Shown in pieces: positions 1 through 8,625 of a DNA stretch of 50,702 nt. The stretch is taken from assembly GCA_002495025.1 (NCBI GenBank), contig DADP01000014.1, positions 1 to 50,702 of the forward strand, in the 5' to 3' direction. Position 1 is the first letter of the stretch. Every line of letters starts with the position of its first letter. A model generated the notes under the pieces. It was not told where the DNA came from, did no database searches, and worked only from the letters and a program-made list of their open reading frames with translations. The DNA comes from Desulfurococcaceae archaeon UBA285. GTDB lineage: Archaea > Thermoproteota > Thermoprotei_A > Sulfolobales > Desulfurococcaceae. The translations under genes were made by a program, and so were the position numbers.

Positions 1-1
1 A

Positions 2-1768
2 ATTACATTCCAAGTAGTAAAATGCCCCTTTATAACATACCCCTACCCCACAACACTATTAAACCTAGGACTAACAGCCACGACGGGAACAATACTAGCC
101 CTGGGTCTACTTAGAACAACTACGCCAGGAATAGATATCGAGTTATACTCGCGTGCAAACGTATTCTACAACGACACGTTTAAAACAGATCCCTTCACCA
201 CAGGGAGATTAAACCCCGCAAACTGCGCAACACTATGGATGTATGATACAACAAGGCAGAGAATATATATTTCTCTTACCGAGGGAAGTAGACCCGGGCC
301 TGGAGACCATGGAGGTGAATGCATAGTCTTAATCAATCAAACCCTACCTCAAAGCGGCACTATATACATAGCTGTAGTAGCGAGTACAAACAGAGGTGAG
401 GGAAGAGCTAAATATGTAGATGTCGTATACTATGGAAATCGCACCGCATTTTATACTCTAGGAGTATACGAAGCCCTTGTTGGAGGCAAAGCTGTAGATA
501 CGAGGATTCAAATCAGTAGATATTTAAATGAATGGCGAACTCTGAATTCTAGTAGTTTCAGTCAACCAAGTCCATATGGTATTGTAGGATCATATAGATT
601 TACAACTGGAGATCTCGGTTTATGGGTTAATCAAACAACTTATACGTCAGCAAGGGATACACTTATAACTCCTATACAAGTTGGCTTGGGTGTAAACCAT
701 AGTAAAGCTAGAGTCGACGTATACTTTGACAATCTACTTGTAACGATTAATGCTCCTCCATGGTTTGTTAATGTAACTAATGTTCCAAGAGGTTGGAGGG
801 TGGTACTGAGGGATCAAAGTGGTGTTGTTATAAGTGAGGGTGTGTCGATCAATGGAAATATATCACTGGGTGTATGGGGATACTTCATAGTGGAAAACAC
901 TGTTTTTGAATTGTATGATGATCGGGGAAGCCTTGTTGCCTCGCGGAGGTTTGAGTATGTTATGGGTGGCGAGGTGTATAGAGTAGTAATGCGTGAAACC
1001 CTGGTAGTAGAAGAGTTTACTGTGCTCGCTACGGGTATTGGTGGTTCTAGTAAGATACTCTTGTACAATGTAACTAGTTTAGAAAACATTTCTTTTATTA
1101 GAGAAGTAGATGCATACTCCGTGTTTGATGGTGCTACTAGTATAGCTATTGGTAGTGGAGCATTATACTTGTTGAATACTAGTGGTGTATACATGTATGA
1201 TTTTGCCTCGGGGGCGTGGAGTTTAGCGACTAGTATGTGTCGTTCTAGTGGTCTCGGTGCTGGTTTAACTGTAATTGGGGAGACTATTGTTGTTGTACCA
1301 GGAATTGGCAATAATGCTCTCTGTGTGTATAATACTACTAGTGGCTCAGTACTCTTATATAGTATTACCGAGGGGGTCGTTACAGAGTATACTTGTCTAG
1401 CGAGCAGTGGTAGTATAGTCTATGCATCACTATTGAGTAATACGGGCCCAGTTATAGTAGCATATAATGTAACCAGTGGAGGAGTCTCCGTGGTGAGTAT
1501 TTACCGTATTCGTGATTATAGATTGTATGGTTTAACGCACGATGGAACTGGATACTTGTATTATATACAACCATATAGTGACGAGTACGGTGTAGTCTAT
1601 AGACTAGACACACTAACTGGGGAAGTAGAGATTCTATCAATACTCTTATATCCAACACCATATACTCTTGGAAATAGACTTGTATACTACTCAAACCACC
1701 TTATATATGCACGTAGTGATAACACGAATGAATTATATATTACTCCACTAGAATACGCGTTTTGGTAA
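2..1768 (+). CDS. Large secreted or surface protein, 3' part (runs off the left edge)
   Basis: The reading frame is open from base 2, so the ATG at 239 is internal and the N-terminus lies outside the window. About 589 residues are visible. The first third, around 'NDTFKTDPFTTGRLN' and a WMYD segment, looks like the start of a beta-sandwich (laminin-G/concanavalin-like) domain. The last 250 residues are short beta-rich blocks with YNVTS-type turns, suggestive of beta-propeller blades. Many N-x-S/T sequons fit a glycosylated extracellular protein. No catalytic motif or C-terminal membrane anchor is seen. It converges on pyrB 13 bp away. Function unknown; the secreted location is inferred from composition. 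Confidence 0.7.
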   Translation: MTFQVVKCPFITYPYPTTLLNLGLTATTGTILALGLLRTTTPGIDIELYSRANVFYNDTFKTDPFTTGRLNPANCATLWMYDTTRQRIYISLTEGSRPGPGDHGGECIVLINQTLPQSGTIYIAVVASTNRGEGRAKYVDVVYYGNRTAFYTLGVYEALVGGKAVDTRIQISRYLNEWRTLNSSSFSQPSPYGIVGSYRFTTGDLGLWVNQTTYTSARDTLITPIQVGLGVNHSKARVDVYFDNLLVTINAPPWFVNVTNVPRGWRVVLRDQSGVVISEGVSINGNISLGVWGYFIVENTVFELYDDRGSLVASRRFEYVMGGEVYRVVMRETLVVEEFTVLATGIGGSSKILLYNVTSLENISFIREVDAYSVFDGATSIAIGSGALYLLNTSGVYMYDFASGAWSLATSMCRSSGLGAGLTVIGETIVVVPGIGNNALCVYNTTSGSVLLYSITEGVVTEYTCLASSGSIVYASLLSNTGPVIVAYNVTSGGVSVVSIYRIRDYRLYGLTHDGTGYLYYIQPYSDEYGVVYRLDTLTGEVEILSILLYPTPYTLGNRLVYYSNHLIYARSDNTNELYITPLEYAFW

Positions 1769-1781
1769 AAATAAGGGTGTA

Positions 1782-2717
1782 TTAGAGGCCGAGGATCTCT
1801 TTTATCAATGCCATGCGTATATACAATCCGTTTCTAGCCTGCTCGAAGTATATTGCTTGTGGTAGCCCGTCGACGTCTGGTGTTAGCTCCCATACTCGTG
1901 GTAGTGGATGCATTATTAGTGGTATGTGTGTAAACTTCTTGAGGTATTCGTAGTTGATTATATAGCTACCCTTTAACCTCTCATAGTCCTCTGGCTTCAT
2001 CCGCTCTTTTTGTAGTCTTGTTACGTATAATACATCTAGTTTTTCTATTACCTCGTCTGGCTTCTCGTGTAGCTCGTATCTCACTCGTCTCTTGTCTAGT
2101 ACTCTGAGTACTTCTTCGCGTGGTTGTAGTTCTCTCGGCGATACAAAGTGTATTTCCACGTCTCTAAAGTTTGATAGTGCATAGGAGAGGCTTGATATTG
2201 TTCTACCATATTTTAAATCGCCCATTAACCCTATTCTAACACCATCTATTCTACCAAGTGCTCTCCAAATAGTGTAGACGTCTAGTAGTGCTTGTGTGGG
2301 ATGCTCATTGTATCCATCACCAGCATTTATAACTGGTGTTTTACAGATTTCTGCTGCTCTAGCTGCAAATCCGGGTTCACGGTGTCTTACAACTATTACA
2401 TCTGGATTATAACTATCAACTGTTCTCAATGTGTCTTCGGGGGATTCGCCCTTGGCCATACTTGATACTTCTTCGGGGCCTAGGTCTACAACCATACCTC
2501 CCAGTTTAGTCATTGCGAATTGAAAACTGAGTCTTGTTCTCGTACTTGGCTCGAAGAAGGCTGTAAATAAAATCCTCCCTTTTGCTATTTCCAATTTCTC
2601 TCCAAACTCTACTCTCCGCCTTAATTCCTCTGCTACTCTAATCAAGTGTTCTATGTCGCTACGAGAAAACTGGAGTGCAGATATTACATCCATTCCACGA
2701 TACATAGAGTACACCAT
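1782..2717 (-). CDS. pyrB: Aspartate carbamoyltransferase, catalytic subunit
   Basis: Condenses carbamoyl phosphate with aspartate in pyrimidine synthesis, in the cytosol. The 311 residues match the family length. Visible signatures are the carbamoyl-phosphate loop STRTR (residues 58-62), KGES (89-92, loop supplied to the neighbouring subunit), HPTQALLD (139-146) and HPLPR (270-274). A TATA-like GTTTAAATA on the minus strand about 27 bp before ATG 2717 suggests leaderless transcription; ATGs at codons 5 and 9 are alternatives. The regulatory subunit gene pyrI, which usually follows pyrB in archaea, is not adjacent. pyrC lies nearby at 3202-4539, separated by an unrelated plus-strand gene. Confidence 0.96.
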   Translation of the reverse strand: MVYSMYRGMDVISALQFSRSDIEHLIRVAEELRRRVEFGEKLEIAKGRILFTAFFEPSTRTRLSFQFAMTKLGGMVVDLGPEEVSSMAKGESPEDTLRTVDSYNPDVIVVRHREPGFAARAAEICKTPVINAGDGYNEHPTQALLDVYTIWRALGRIDGVRIGLMGDLKYGRTISSLSYALSNFRDVEIHFVSPRELQPREEVLRVLDKRRVRYELHEKPDEVIEKLDVLYVTRLQKERMKPEDYERLKGSYIINYEYLKKFTHIPLIMHPLPRVWELTPDVDGLPQAIYFEQARNGLYIRMALIKEILGL

Positions 2718-2758
2718 ATATAGTATACCCTGAGAGAATATTTAAACAAGGTGTGTAA

Positions 2759-3196
2759 ATGTACAAGTTACCCAGATTACTAGATATTAACGCTAAATCC
2801 ACATTGTTCAGAGATTCAAAGAAACTCCTAGTAGCTAGTAGGTGTCTTGAAACCGAGAAGCCATGGCTCATAGAGGAATTTAAAAAGAAAGGGTATATAG
2901 TTGTAACAGCTTGTCCAGAAGCAGAACACGTAAACATGCTTGGATTTAAACTATGTGGTATACTAGCAAGATGTAGCTTTGAAGAAATAGCGGTGTTAAG
3001 TGTAGATGGAAGTATGCATTGTACTCAACTACACTGGATGCTAGAAGAAGTATTCAAAATTGTAAAACCAGGTGCTCAGCGCAGACACTTCGTTGTATAC
3101 GAGGGAGACGTGGTGGAGGTATCGGAGAAGACAGTGAAGTACTCTAGGTACTTGGCTAAAGTAGAAAGATTAACCAGTGAGAAAAGAGAAAAATAG
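2759..3196 (+). CDS. Conserved-looking Cys-containing protein of unknown function
   Basis: A 145-residue soluble protein not recognised with confidence. Five cysteines sit at SRC, TAC, KLC, ARC and MHC in the first two thirds, with an MHCTQLHW segment that could bind metal or an Fe-S cluster; the tail is Lys/Glu-rich. There is no signal peptide or membrane segment. The ATG at 2759 has GGTG about 6 bp upstream. It lies between the divergent pyrB and the convergent pyrC (5 bp from its stop), which hints at, but does not show, a pyrimidine link. A small redox or ferredoxin-like role is possible. Function left open. Confidence 0.75.
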   Translation: MYKLPRLLDINAKSTLFRDSKKLLVASRCLETEKPWLIEEFKKKGYIVVTACPEAEHVNMLGFKLCGILARCSFEEIAVLSVDGSMHCTQLHWMLEEVFKIVKPGAQRRHFVVYEGDVVEVSEKTVKYSRYLAKVERLTSEKREK

Positions 3197-3201
3197 TAGT
3201 C

Positions 3202-4539
3202 TCAGCCAACTGGTTTAATCCACCTACCTACTTTTACACTCGTTAACTCTCCATCCCGTACTACTATGTGTCCTCTTAATACAACGTGTTTTATTCTACC
3301 CTTAACCCTCCAATCTATGAATGGAGATAGCTTGTACTTGTATTCAAGCCATTCTGGTTTAATAGTGAACTCTGTATTGGGGTCTACGATTACAAGGTCT
3401 CCACTAGCACCTGGCAGTATAGATCCCTTGTATGGCCATAGCTTGAACAATCTAGCCGGGTTTTCTGATAGTAGTAGTGGGATTTTTTCTAGTGGGATTA
3501 GTCCACGTAGTGCTAGGTCTAGCATCAGGGGGAATAGTGTTTGAACACCGGGGAATCCAGCAGCGGCCTCCCATATATTCTTGGATTTCTCTTCTGGTGT
3601 GTGTGGTGCATGGTCTGAGCCTATTGCTTCAAATAATCCTTTTTTAACTGCTTCTAGGAGTTTGACTCGGTGTATTCCTCCACGTATTGGCGGGTTGACT
3701 TTTACTAGTGATCCGTGTTTGATATAGTCTTCTTCGTCTAGTACAATGTATTGTGGACAGGTTTCAGCTGTTATATCAACACCTATTTCTCTAGCTTTCA
3801 CTATGGCTTCAAGTGCATCTATTGATGAAACGTGAACTATGTGTGGTTTTCCACCAGTGTACCTTGCAATACTAGCTATTTTTACAATACTGTATACTTC
3901 GGCGAGTGGTGGCCTGGCTTCTCTATGCAATAATGGATTATCTCCCTGTCTCTTGGTTTTCTCTGTGAAGTATACTATTAACGCATGGTCTTCAGCGTGA
4001 AACATTATTCTCGTATTATACTTATTCGACTTAGATAGTATTTCATAGAGTGAGGGATCGCTTGGTGGAGGTATATTACCTGTTGTAGGCCCCATAAACA
4101 CTTTGAATCCAACTACTCCTTCACCAAGCATGTCTTCAAATAAGTGGGTGTTTCCATCGTGTAGTACACCAGTTAATGCAAAATCCACGTATGCTTTTGA
4201 CTCGAGTATTCTTGCTTTTTCTATTACTCTACTTGGAGAGTCTACTGGTGGTAGTGTATTAGGGTGGTCTATAACAGTAGTTACTCCGCCTTTAACTGCC
4301 GCCTTGGAGCCGTGTGCAAAATCATCTTTATACTCTAATCCCGGCTCTCGCATGTGTACGTGTTCATCTACTACTCCTGGGAATACATAGTGTCCACGCG
4401 CATCTATTACTTCTTCTACTCCACTACTCGACAAGTCTCTACCGAGCTCGCTTATTACACCGTTTTCTATTTTGACATCTAGTTTGAAAACTCCTTTAGG
4501 AGTTACTACAAGGCCGTTTTTTACAAGTAGGCTGTTCAC
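3202..4539 (-). CDS. pyrC: Dihydroorotase
   Basis: Zinc amidohydrolase that cyclises carbamoyl aspartate to dihydroorotate, the step after pyrB. At 445 residues it has the usual type I length. Metal and active-site residues are in order: H60/H62 in DEHVHMREPG, the Lys expected to be carbamylated (K146 in GFKVFMG), H181 in FHAEDH, H236 in HIVHVSS, and D309 in GSDHAPH. The allantoinase/hydantoinase sister families share this fold, but the pyrB neighbour and the DHAPH context favour dihydroorotase. It is transcribed alone, with its stop 5 bp from the convergent Cys-containing gene. Confidence 0.93.
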   Translation of the reverse strand: MNSLLVKNGLVVTPKGVFKLDVKIENGVISELGRDLSSSGVEEVIDARGHYVFPGVVDEHVHMREPGLEYKDDFAHGSKAAVKGGVTTVIDHPNTLPPVDSPSRVIEKARILESKAYVDFALTGVLHDGNTHLFEDMLGEGVVGFKVFMGPTTGNIPPPSDPSLYEILSKSNKYNTRIMFHAEDHALIVYFTEKTKRQGDNPLLHREARPPLAEVYSIVKIASIARYTGGKPHIVHVSSIDALEAIVKAREIGVDITAETCPQYIVLDEEDYIKHGSLVKVNPPIRGGIHRVKLLEAVKKGLFEAIGSDHAPHTPEEKSKNIWEAAAGFPGVQTLFPLMLDLALRGLIPLEKIPLLLSENPARLFKLWPYKGSILPGASGDLVIVDPNTEFTIKPEWLEYKYKLSPFIDWRVKGRIKHVVLRGHIVVRDGELTSVKVGRWIKPVG

Positions 4540-4640
4540 AAACTACACCACTATATAGTTATTAGGGTAGTGTATTAAAGTATGTATTTTTAACCATCTC
4601 CATTATCAATTTAATTAGGGTTTATGGATTGGTGTAGATA

Positions 4641-6995
4641 TTGGAGGATCCATACAAGCTCCTAGAGAAATGGATGTCCTCGGAGAGCTTTCTAGTAGTT
4701 GGTAGAGGGGTTTATAGAGTAGACTCATTGGATAAAGCCCTCGGGAAAGCACTGTTCACCGAGGACTACTACATAGACTACTTCCTGGAAAACGCCTTGT
4801 TTATAAAACAAGTATTGAGCCCTCTGCCCCACGCTAGAATAAAGAGTATTGATGCCTCTAGAGCACTATCAATTAGTGGAGTATACGGGGTCTATACAGC
4901 CCGCGATATACCAGGTGAAAACCAGGTTGGATACGCCATACCAGACCAGCCTCTCCTAGCACAGGGAAAGGTGAGATATCCCGGTGAAGTAGTAGCACTA
5001 GTAGCAGCTAGAGACTATGAAAAAGCAATCAAGGCAGCCGAAGAAGTAGTCGTTGAATACGAAGAGCTACCTGCACTACTAGACCCATTAGAAGCACTAG
5101 AAAGAAGAGATGTATTAATCCATGAAGAGAGAGGTTCCAACATAGCCTTCCAGACGAGAGTGAGAAAGGGAAATGTAGAAGAAGGCTTCTCCAAAGCACA
5201 AGTAGTAGTAGAAAACGAGTATAGACTCCACCACCAAGAACACGCTTATTTAGAGACAGAAGCCGCACTAGCGATACCCGAGAGCGAGGGTAGAATAACC
5301 GTTATAGGTGGACTACAATACCCCCATCTAGGCCAGAAAATTATTTCAAGAGTCCTCGGTATACCAATGAGCAAGGTTAAAGTAGTAGCACCATACATTG
5401 GTGGAGGATTTGGAGGTAAAGACGACGAGGGGCCATTAACATGTGCTAAAGCAGCACTAGTAGCATATTTGACTGGTAAACCAGCCTTTATACTCTACAG
5501 TAGAGAAGAATCAATTAAAATACATCCGAAGCGTGAAGCCGCAGTAATTAGATATAAGAGTGGAGTAGATGAAAACGGTAAGTTAACAGCAATCGATGTT
5601 ACAATAATACATGATACCGGTGCATATGCGAATAGAGGTCCATTTATCCTCTGGAGGGCGACAATGCATGCTTCAGGCCCCTACGAGGTACCAAACGCGA
5701 AAGTAGATGGATACGCGGTATATACAAACAAGGTCTACCAGGGCTCTTTCAGAGGATTTGGTAATTTATCTATTCAATTCGCTGTTGAGAGACAAATGGA
5801 CCTTTTAGCAGAGAAGCTGGGATTAGACCCCGTGGAGTTCAGGCTTAGAAATATCTTGAGAGAGGGTTCTACAACGCTTACAAGCCAGGTTTTAGACCAC
5901 TCGGTGGGTGTTGGCGAAGCACTAGAGAAAACAGCTTTGAAGGCTGATTGGTGGAGGAAGAGGAGGGAGATAGAAGAGTATAATAAGACTAGCGAGAGGT
6001 TTAAACGTGGTATTGGAGTAGCTGTTGCATGGCATGGAATAAGCACATCGAGGGCTGTTCCAGACTGGTCTAATGCCTACGTAAAGGTAGAACTAGACGG
6101 CTCTGTAACCGTGTATACTGGAATAGTTGAAATGGGCCAGGGCTCACCTACGAGCTCACATGTACAAATAGTCTCCGAAATACTCGGTGTACCAGTAGAC
6201 AGAGTCAAAGTAGTATTCGCCTCGACAGATGCACCAGACACGGGTGCTACACATGCCTCTAGAGGTACAAGTATTGGTGGAGTGGGGATACTAGTCGCTA
6301 CAGCCAAGATCAGAGAGAGAATGGCTAGTCTCGCCGCGAAACTACTTGGTGTAAACCCAGAAGACATAGAGTTTAGAGATGGAAGAGTATACTCTAAGAG
6401 CGATCCATCAAAGAACATATCTTGGAGAGACCTAGTAAGAGAAGCATATGCAAGAGGAGTAGAAGTAAGCGCTACAGGCTACTACTACCTACCAAAAGGT
6501 AGATTCGATGAAACCGTTGGACAGGGATTCGCGTATCCAGCATACAGCTACATAGTGTTAATCACCGAGGTAGAAGTAGATACATGGACAGGCGAGGTCA
6601 AAGTACTCAGAGTATACCCAGGCCTCGCCGCAGGTAAAATAATTAATCCACAGCAAGTAGAGGGTCAGATCGAGGGCGCTATAGCCCAGGCAGTAGGCTA
6701 TACTCTAATGGAGTACTTGTACTTCAATGAAAAAGGATGGGTTGTAAACACTAATTTCACGGATTACGTAGTGCCAACAGCTAAAGACATGCCTGAAATA
6801 GAGAAGCCGGTATACGTAGAAGACAGGTTTAAACACGGTGCATTCGGTGCAAAGGGAGTTGGAGAAATGGCCTTGATTCCCGGCCCGGCTTCAATAGCAA
6901 ACGCTATAGCCCACGCACTCGGAGTAAACATTACTTCTACACCTCTCACGCCATGGAGAATACTTGAATACACTAGAACAAGTGGGAGGGGTTGA
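4641..6995 (+). CDS. Molybdenum hydroxylase, large (molybdopterin-binding) subunit, xanthine dehydrogenase family
   Basis: Catalytic subunit of a three-part oxidoreductase that hydroxylates an aldehyde, purine or N-heterocycle at a Mo-sulfido-pterin centre. The 784 residues start at TTG 4641, with GGTG about 7 bp upstream. Key signs are GGGFGGK (254-260), QGSFRGFG (367-374) and the catalytic base in GVGE (E742). The active-site loop lacks the AYRCSFR cysteine of true CO dehydrogenase, so annotation as CoxL would be wrong; it resembles the aldehyde oxidoreductases, such as the glyceraldehyde oxidoreductase of Sulfolobus. Substrate not predictable. First gene of an operon with the FAD, 2Fe-2S, MoaD-like and JAMM genes. 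Confidence 0.93.
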   Translation: MEDPYKLLEKWMSSESFLVVGRGVYRVDSLDKALGKALFTEDYYIDYFLENALFIKQVLSPLPHARIKSIDASRALSISGVYGVYTARDIPGENQVGYAIPDQPLLAQGKVRYPGEVVALVAARDYEKAIKAAEEVVVEYEELPALLDPLEALERRDVLIHEERGSNIAFQTRVRKGNVEEGFSKAQVVVENEYRLHHQEHAYLETEAALAIPESEGRITVIGGLQYPHLGQKIISRVLGIPMSKVKVVAPYIGGGFGGKDDEGPLTCAKAALVAYLTGKPAFILYSREESIKIHPKREAAVIRYKSGVDENGKLTAIDVTIIHDTGAYANRGPFILWRATMHASGPYEVPNAKVDGYAVYTNKVYQGSFRGFGNLSIQFAVERQMDLLAEKLGLDPVEFRLRNILREGSTTLTSQVLDHSVGVGEALEKTALKADWWRKRREIEEYNKTSERFKRGIGVAVAWHGISTSRAVPDWSNAYVKVELDGSVTVYTGIVEMGQGSPTSSHVQIVSEILGVPVDRVKVVFASTDAPDTGATHASRGTSIGGVGILVATAKIRERMASLAAKLLGVNPEDIEFRDGRVYSKSDPSKNISWRDLVREAYARGVEVSATGYYYLPKGRFDETVGQGFAYPAYSYIVLITEVEVDTWTGEVKVLRVYPGLAAGKIINPQQVEGQIEGAIAQAVGYTLMEYLYFNEKGWVVNTNFTDYVVPTAKDMPEIEKPVYVEDRFKHGAFGAKGVGEMALIPGPASIANAIAHALGVNITSTPLTPWRILEYTRTSGRG

Positions 6996-6998
6996 TCC

Positions 6999-7883
6999 AT
7001 GTATAGACTCCCAGGTTTCGAATACTATAGACCACTAAGCCTCGAGGAAGCACTAGTACTACTAGATAAACTCGAAGACGCCATGGTATTAGCTGGTGGA
7101 ACAGACCTAGTCCTAGATTTGAAGACAGGGAGGTATAAACCAAAGAGTATAGTAGATACTAGTGGATTGAAAGAACTGAAATATATTGTAGACACTGGTG
7201 AAGCTCTTCGAATAGGAGCATTAACCACGATCCAGGAACTCGTAGATTCCCCTATAATTGCTTCTAAAACACCATTGCTATGGGAGGCCGCGAGGGAGTT
7301 TGCATACTGGCAGATTAGAAATATGGCTACTATTGGAGGAAACCTCTGTAATGCGTCGCCAGCAGCAGATACAGCACCACCACTACTTGTTTACGAAGCC
7401 GTTGTTAAAGCTGTGAGTACTAGTGGCGAGAGATATATACCGGTGACAGAGTTCTTCCTTGGACCCAGGCGTACAGCACTAGATAAAAAGGAGTTATTGG
7501 TCGAAGTAGTTGTTCCATATAGAAACCTCGAGAGACATGGATATGCATATAGGAAAATCGGTAGGAGGCGTGGACACGATATCTCTATTGTCTCGGTTGC
7601 TGTTGCATTGAGAGTAGATGATGGATTAATAACGGATACTAGAATAGCATTGAACTCTGTAGCTCCAGTCCCCATTAGAGCAAGGAGCATCGAGGAATTC
7701 CTTCTTGGTAAAGAGCCGAGTATAGATTTATTTAGAGAGGCTTCTAAACTCGTAGATAGAGATATATCGCCAATTAGTGATGTGAGAGCTCCAGCCGAGT
7801 ATAGACTCCACGTCTCGCGTATTCTAGTCGAAGAACTACTATTGAAATCCTATAAACGCGCTTTCAAGGGTGGTTTTGAGTGA
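6999..7883 (+). CDS. Molybdenum hydroxylase, medium FAD-binding subunit
   Basis: Carries electrons from the 2Fe-2S subunit to the external acceptor through FAD. The 294 residues fit the CoxM/XdhB family length. The two FAD-binding loops are visible: LAGGTDL (31-37) and ATIGGNLCNASPAADT (110-125). The C-terminal CO dehydrogenase flavoprotein domain follows, with 'RKIGRRRGHDIS' and a SVAPVPIRA segment. It begins 3 bp after the large subunit stop and overlaps the next gene by 4 bp, so the three subunits are cotranslated. The electron acceptor, probably ferredoxin or a quinone, cannot be told from the sequence. Confidence 0.94.
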   Translation: MYRLPGFEYYRPLSLEEALVLLDKLEDAMVLAGGTDLVLDLKTGRYKPKSIVDTSGLKELKYIVDTGEALRIGALTTIQELVDSPIIASKTPLLWEAAREFAYWQIRNMATIGGNLCNASPAADTAPPLLVYEAVVKAVSTSGERYIPVTEFFLGPRRTALDKKELLVEVVVPYRNLERHGYAYRKIGRRRGHDISIVSVAVALRVDDGLITDTRIALNSVAPVPIRARSIEEFLLGKEPSIDLFREASKLVDRDISPISDVRAPAEYRLHVSRILVEELLLKSYKRAFKGGFE

Positions 7884-8353
7884 AAGTAGAATTTGTACTC
7901 AATGGCAAAAAAGTAGTAGTAGATGTTGAACCAAACGAGTTGTTAATTAATACACTGAGAGATAAACTAGGAGTTAAAAGTGTGAAGTATGCCTGTGGAA
8001 TAGGAGAGTGTGGTAATTGCACTGTGTTAATTGATGGCGAACCAGTACTATCTTGTTTAACACTTACAGTCGATGTAAATGGTAGAGAAGTAGTAACTGA
8101 TGAAGGATTATCTAGAGAGGGCTTGACAAAACTACAAAAAGCCTTTATCGAAGAAGGAGCTTTCCAGTGTGGATATTGTACACCAGCATTTATATTGATG
8201 GGAGAATACTTACTGAGAGAAAAGCAAAATCCAAGTATTGAAGATGTAAAAGAATACTTGAAAGGAGTACTCTGTAGGTGTACTGGCTACATCAATATAT
8301 TCAAAGCAGTATTGAAAACGAGTAGTAGAAGGGAAGACTCTGGAAATGCCTAG
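7880..8353 (+). CDS. Molybdenum hydroxylase, small [2Fe-2S] subunit
   Basis: Two-cluster iron-sulfur subunit linking the Mo centre to FAD. The plant-type ferredoxin cluster is bound by C39, C44, C47 and C59 (CGIGECGNC ... SC). The second cluster is bound by C97, C100, C132 and C134 (QCGYC ... LCRC) in the alpha-helical C-terminal domain. The 157 residues are the family norm. The GTG start at 7880 overlaps the stop of the FAD gene. The end overlaps the MoaD-like gene by 8 bp, which ties that gene firmly to the enzyme operon. Confidence 0.96.
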   Translation: MKVEFVLNGKKVVVDVEPNELLINTLRDKLGVKSVKYACGIGECGNCTVLIDGEPVLSCLTLTVDVNGREVVTDEGLSREGLTKLQKAFIEEGAFQCGYCTPAFILMGEYLLREKQNPSIEDVKEYLKGVLCRCTGYINIFKAVLKTSSRREDSGNA

Positions 8354-8606
8354 AGTGAAAATAGTCTACTCGGGGATAATCGGCGAGATAATAGGTAAGT
8401 CAATAGAGTATATAGATACAGCGAGAGAAGTAAAAGTAGAAGAGCTAATAGAAATACTAGTTGAAAAATACAGCGTGCTAAGAGAATGGCTTAGTAAAAT
8501 ACCAATTATACTAGTTCAAGTCAATGGAGTAGATTCCACAAACTCCACCATTATACATGATGGAGATGAAGTTGCAATATACACTCCACTCTACGAAGGA
8601 GGATAA
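8346..8606 (+). CDS. MoaD/ThiS-family ubiquitin-like sulfur carrier ending in Gly-Gly
   Basis: An 86-residue beta-grasp protein. The pattern VKIVYSGIIGEIIG ... VNGV ... HDGDEVAIYTPLYEGG matches MoaD-type carriers, whose C-terminal Gly-Gly is adenylated and thiocarboxylated. It is not the only MoaD here: a fused MoaD-MoaE lies at 29934-30629 and keeps the classical PPFAGG, whereas this one ends in LYEGG. It is probably therefore not the main molybdopterin synthase carrier. It overlaps the 2Fe-2S gene and is followed 19 bp later by the JAMM gene. Possible roles are sulfur delivery to the Mo hydroxylase, or protein tagging like the haloarchaeal SAMPs. No E1-like activating gene is in the window. 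Confidence 0.85.
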   Translation: MPRVKIVYSGIIGEIIGKSIEYIDTAREVKVEELIEILVEKYSVLREWLSKIPIILVQVNGVDSTNSTIIHDGDEVAIYTPLYEGG

Positions 8607-8625
8607 ATAACACTGGCTGACTATA

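Noticed and set aside
814..1311. Long minus-strand frame inside the first secreted gene
   Set aside because: Composition rich in Thr/Pro/Ser typical of an antisense shadow; the plus-strand frame is open across the whole region.
4641..8353. Annotation as aerobic carbon-monoxide dehydrogenase (CoxLMS)
   Set aside because: The active-site loop has QGSFRGFG instead of the Cys-containing AYRCSFR loop.
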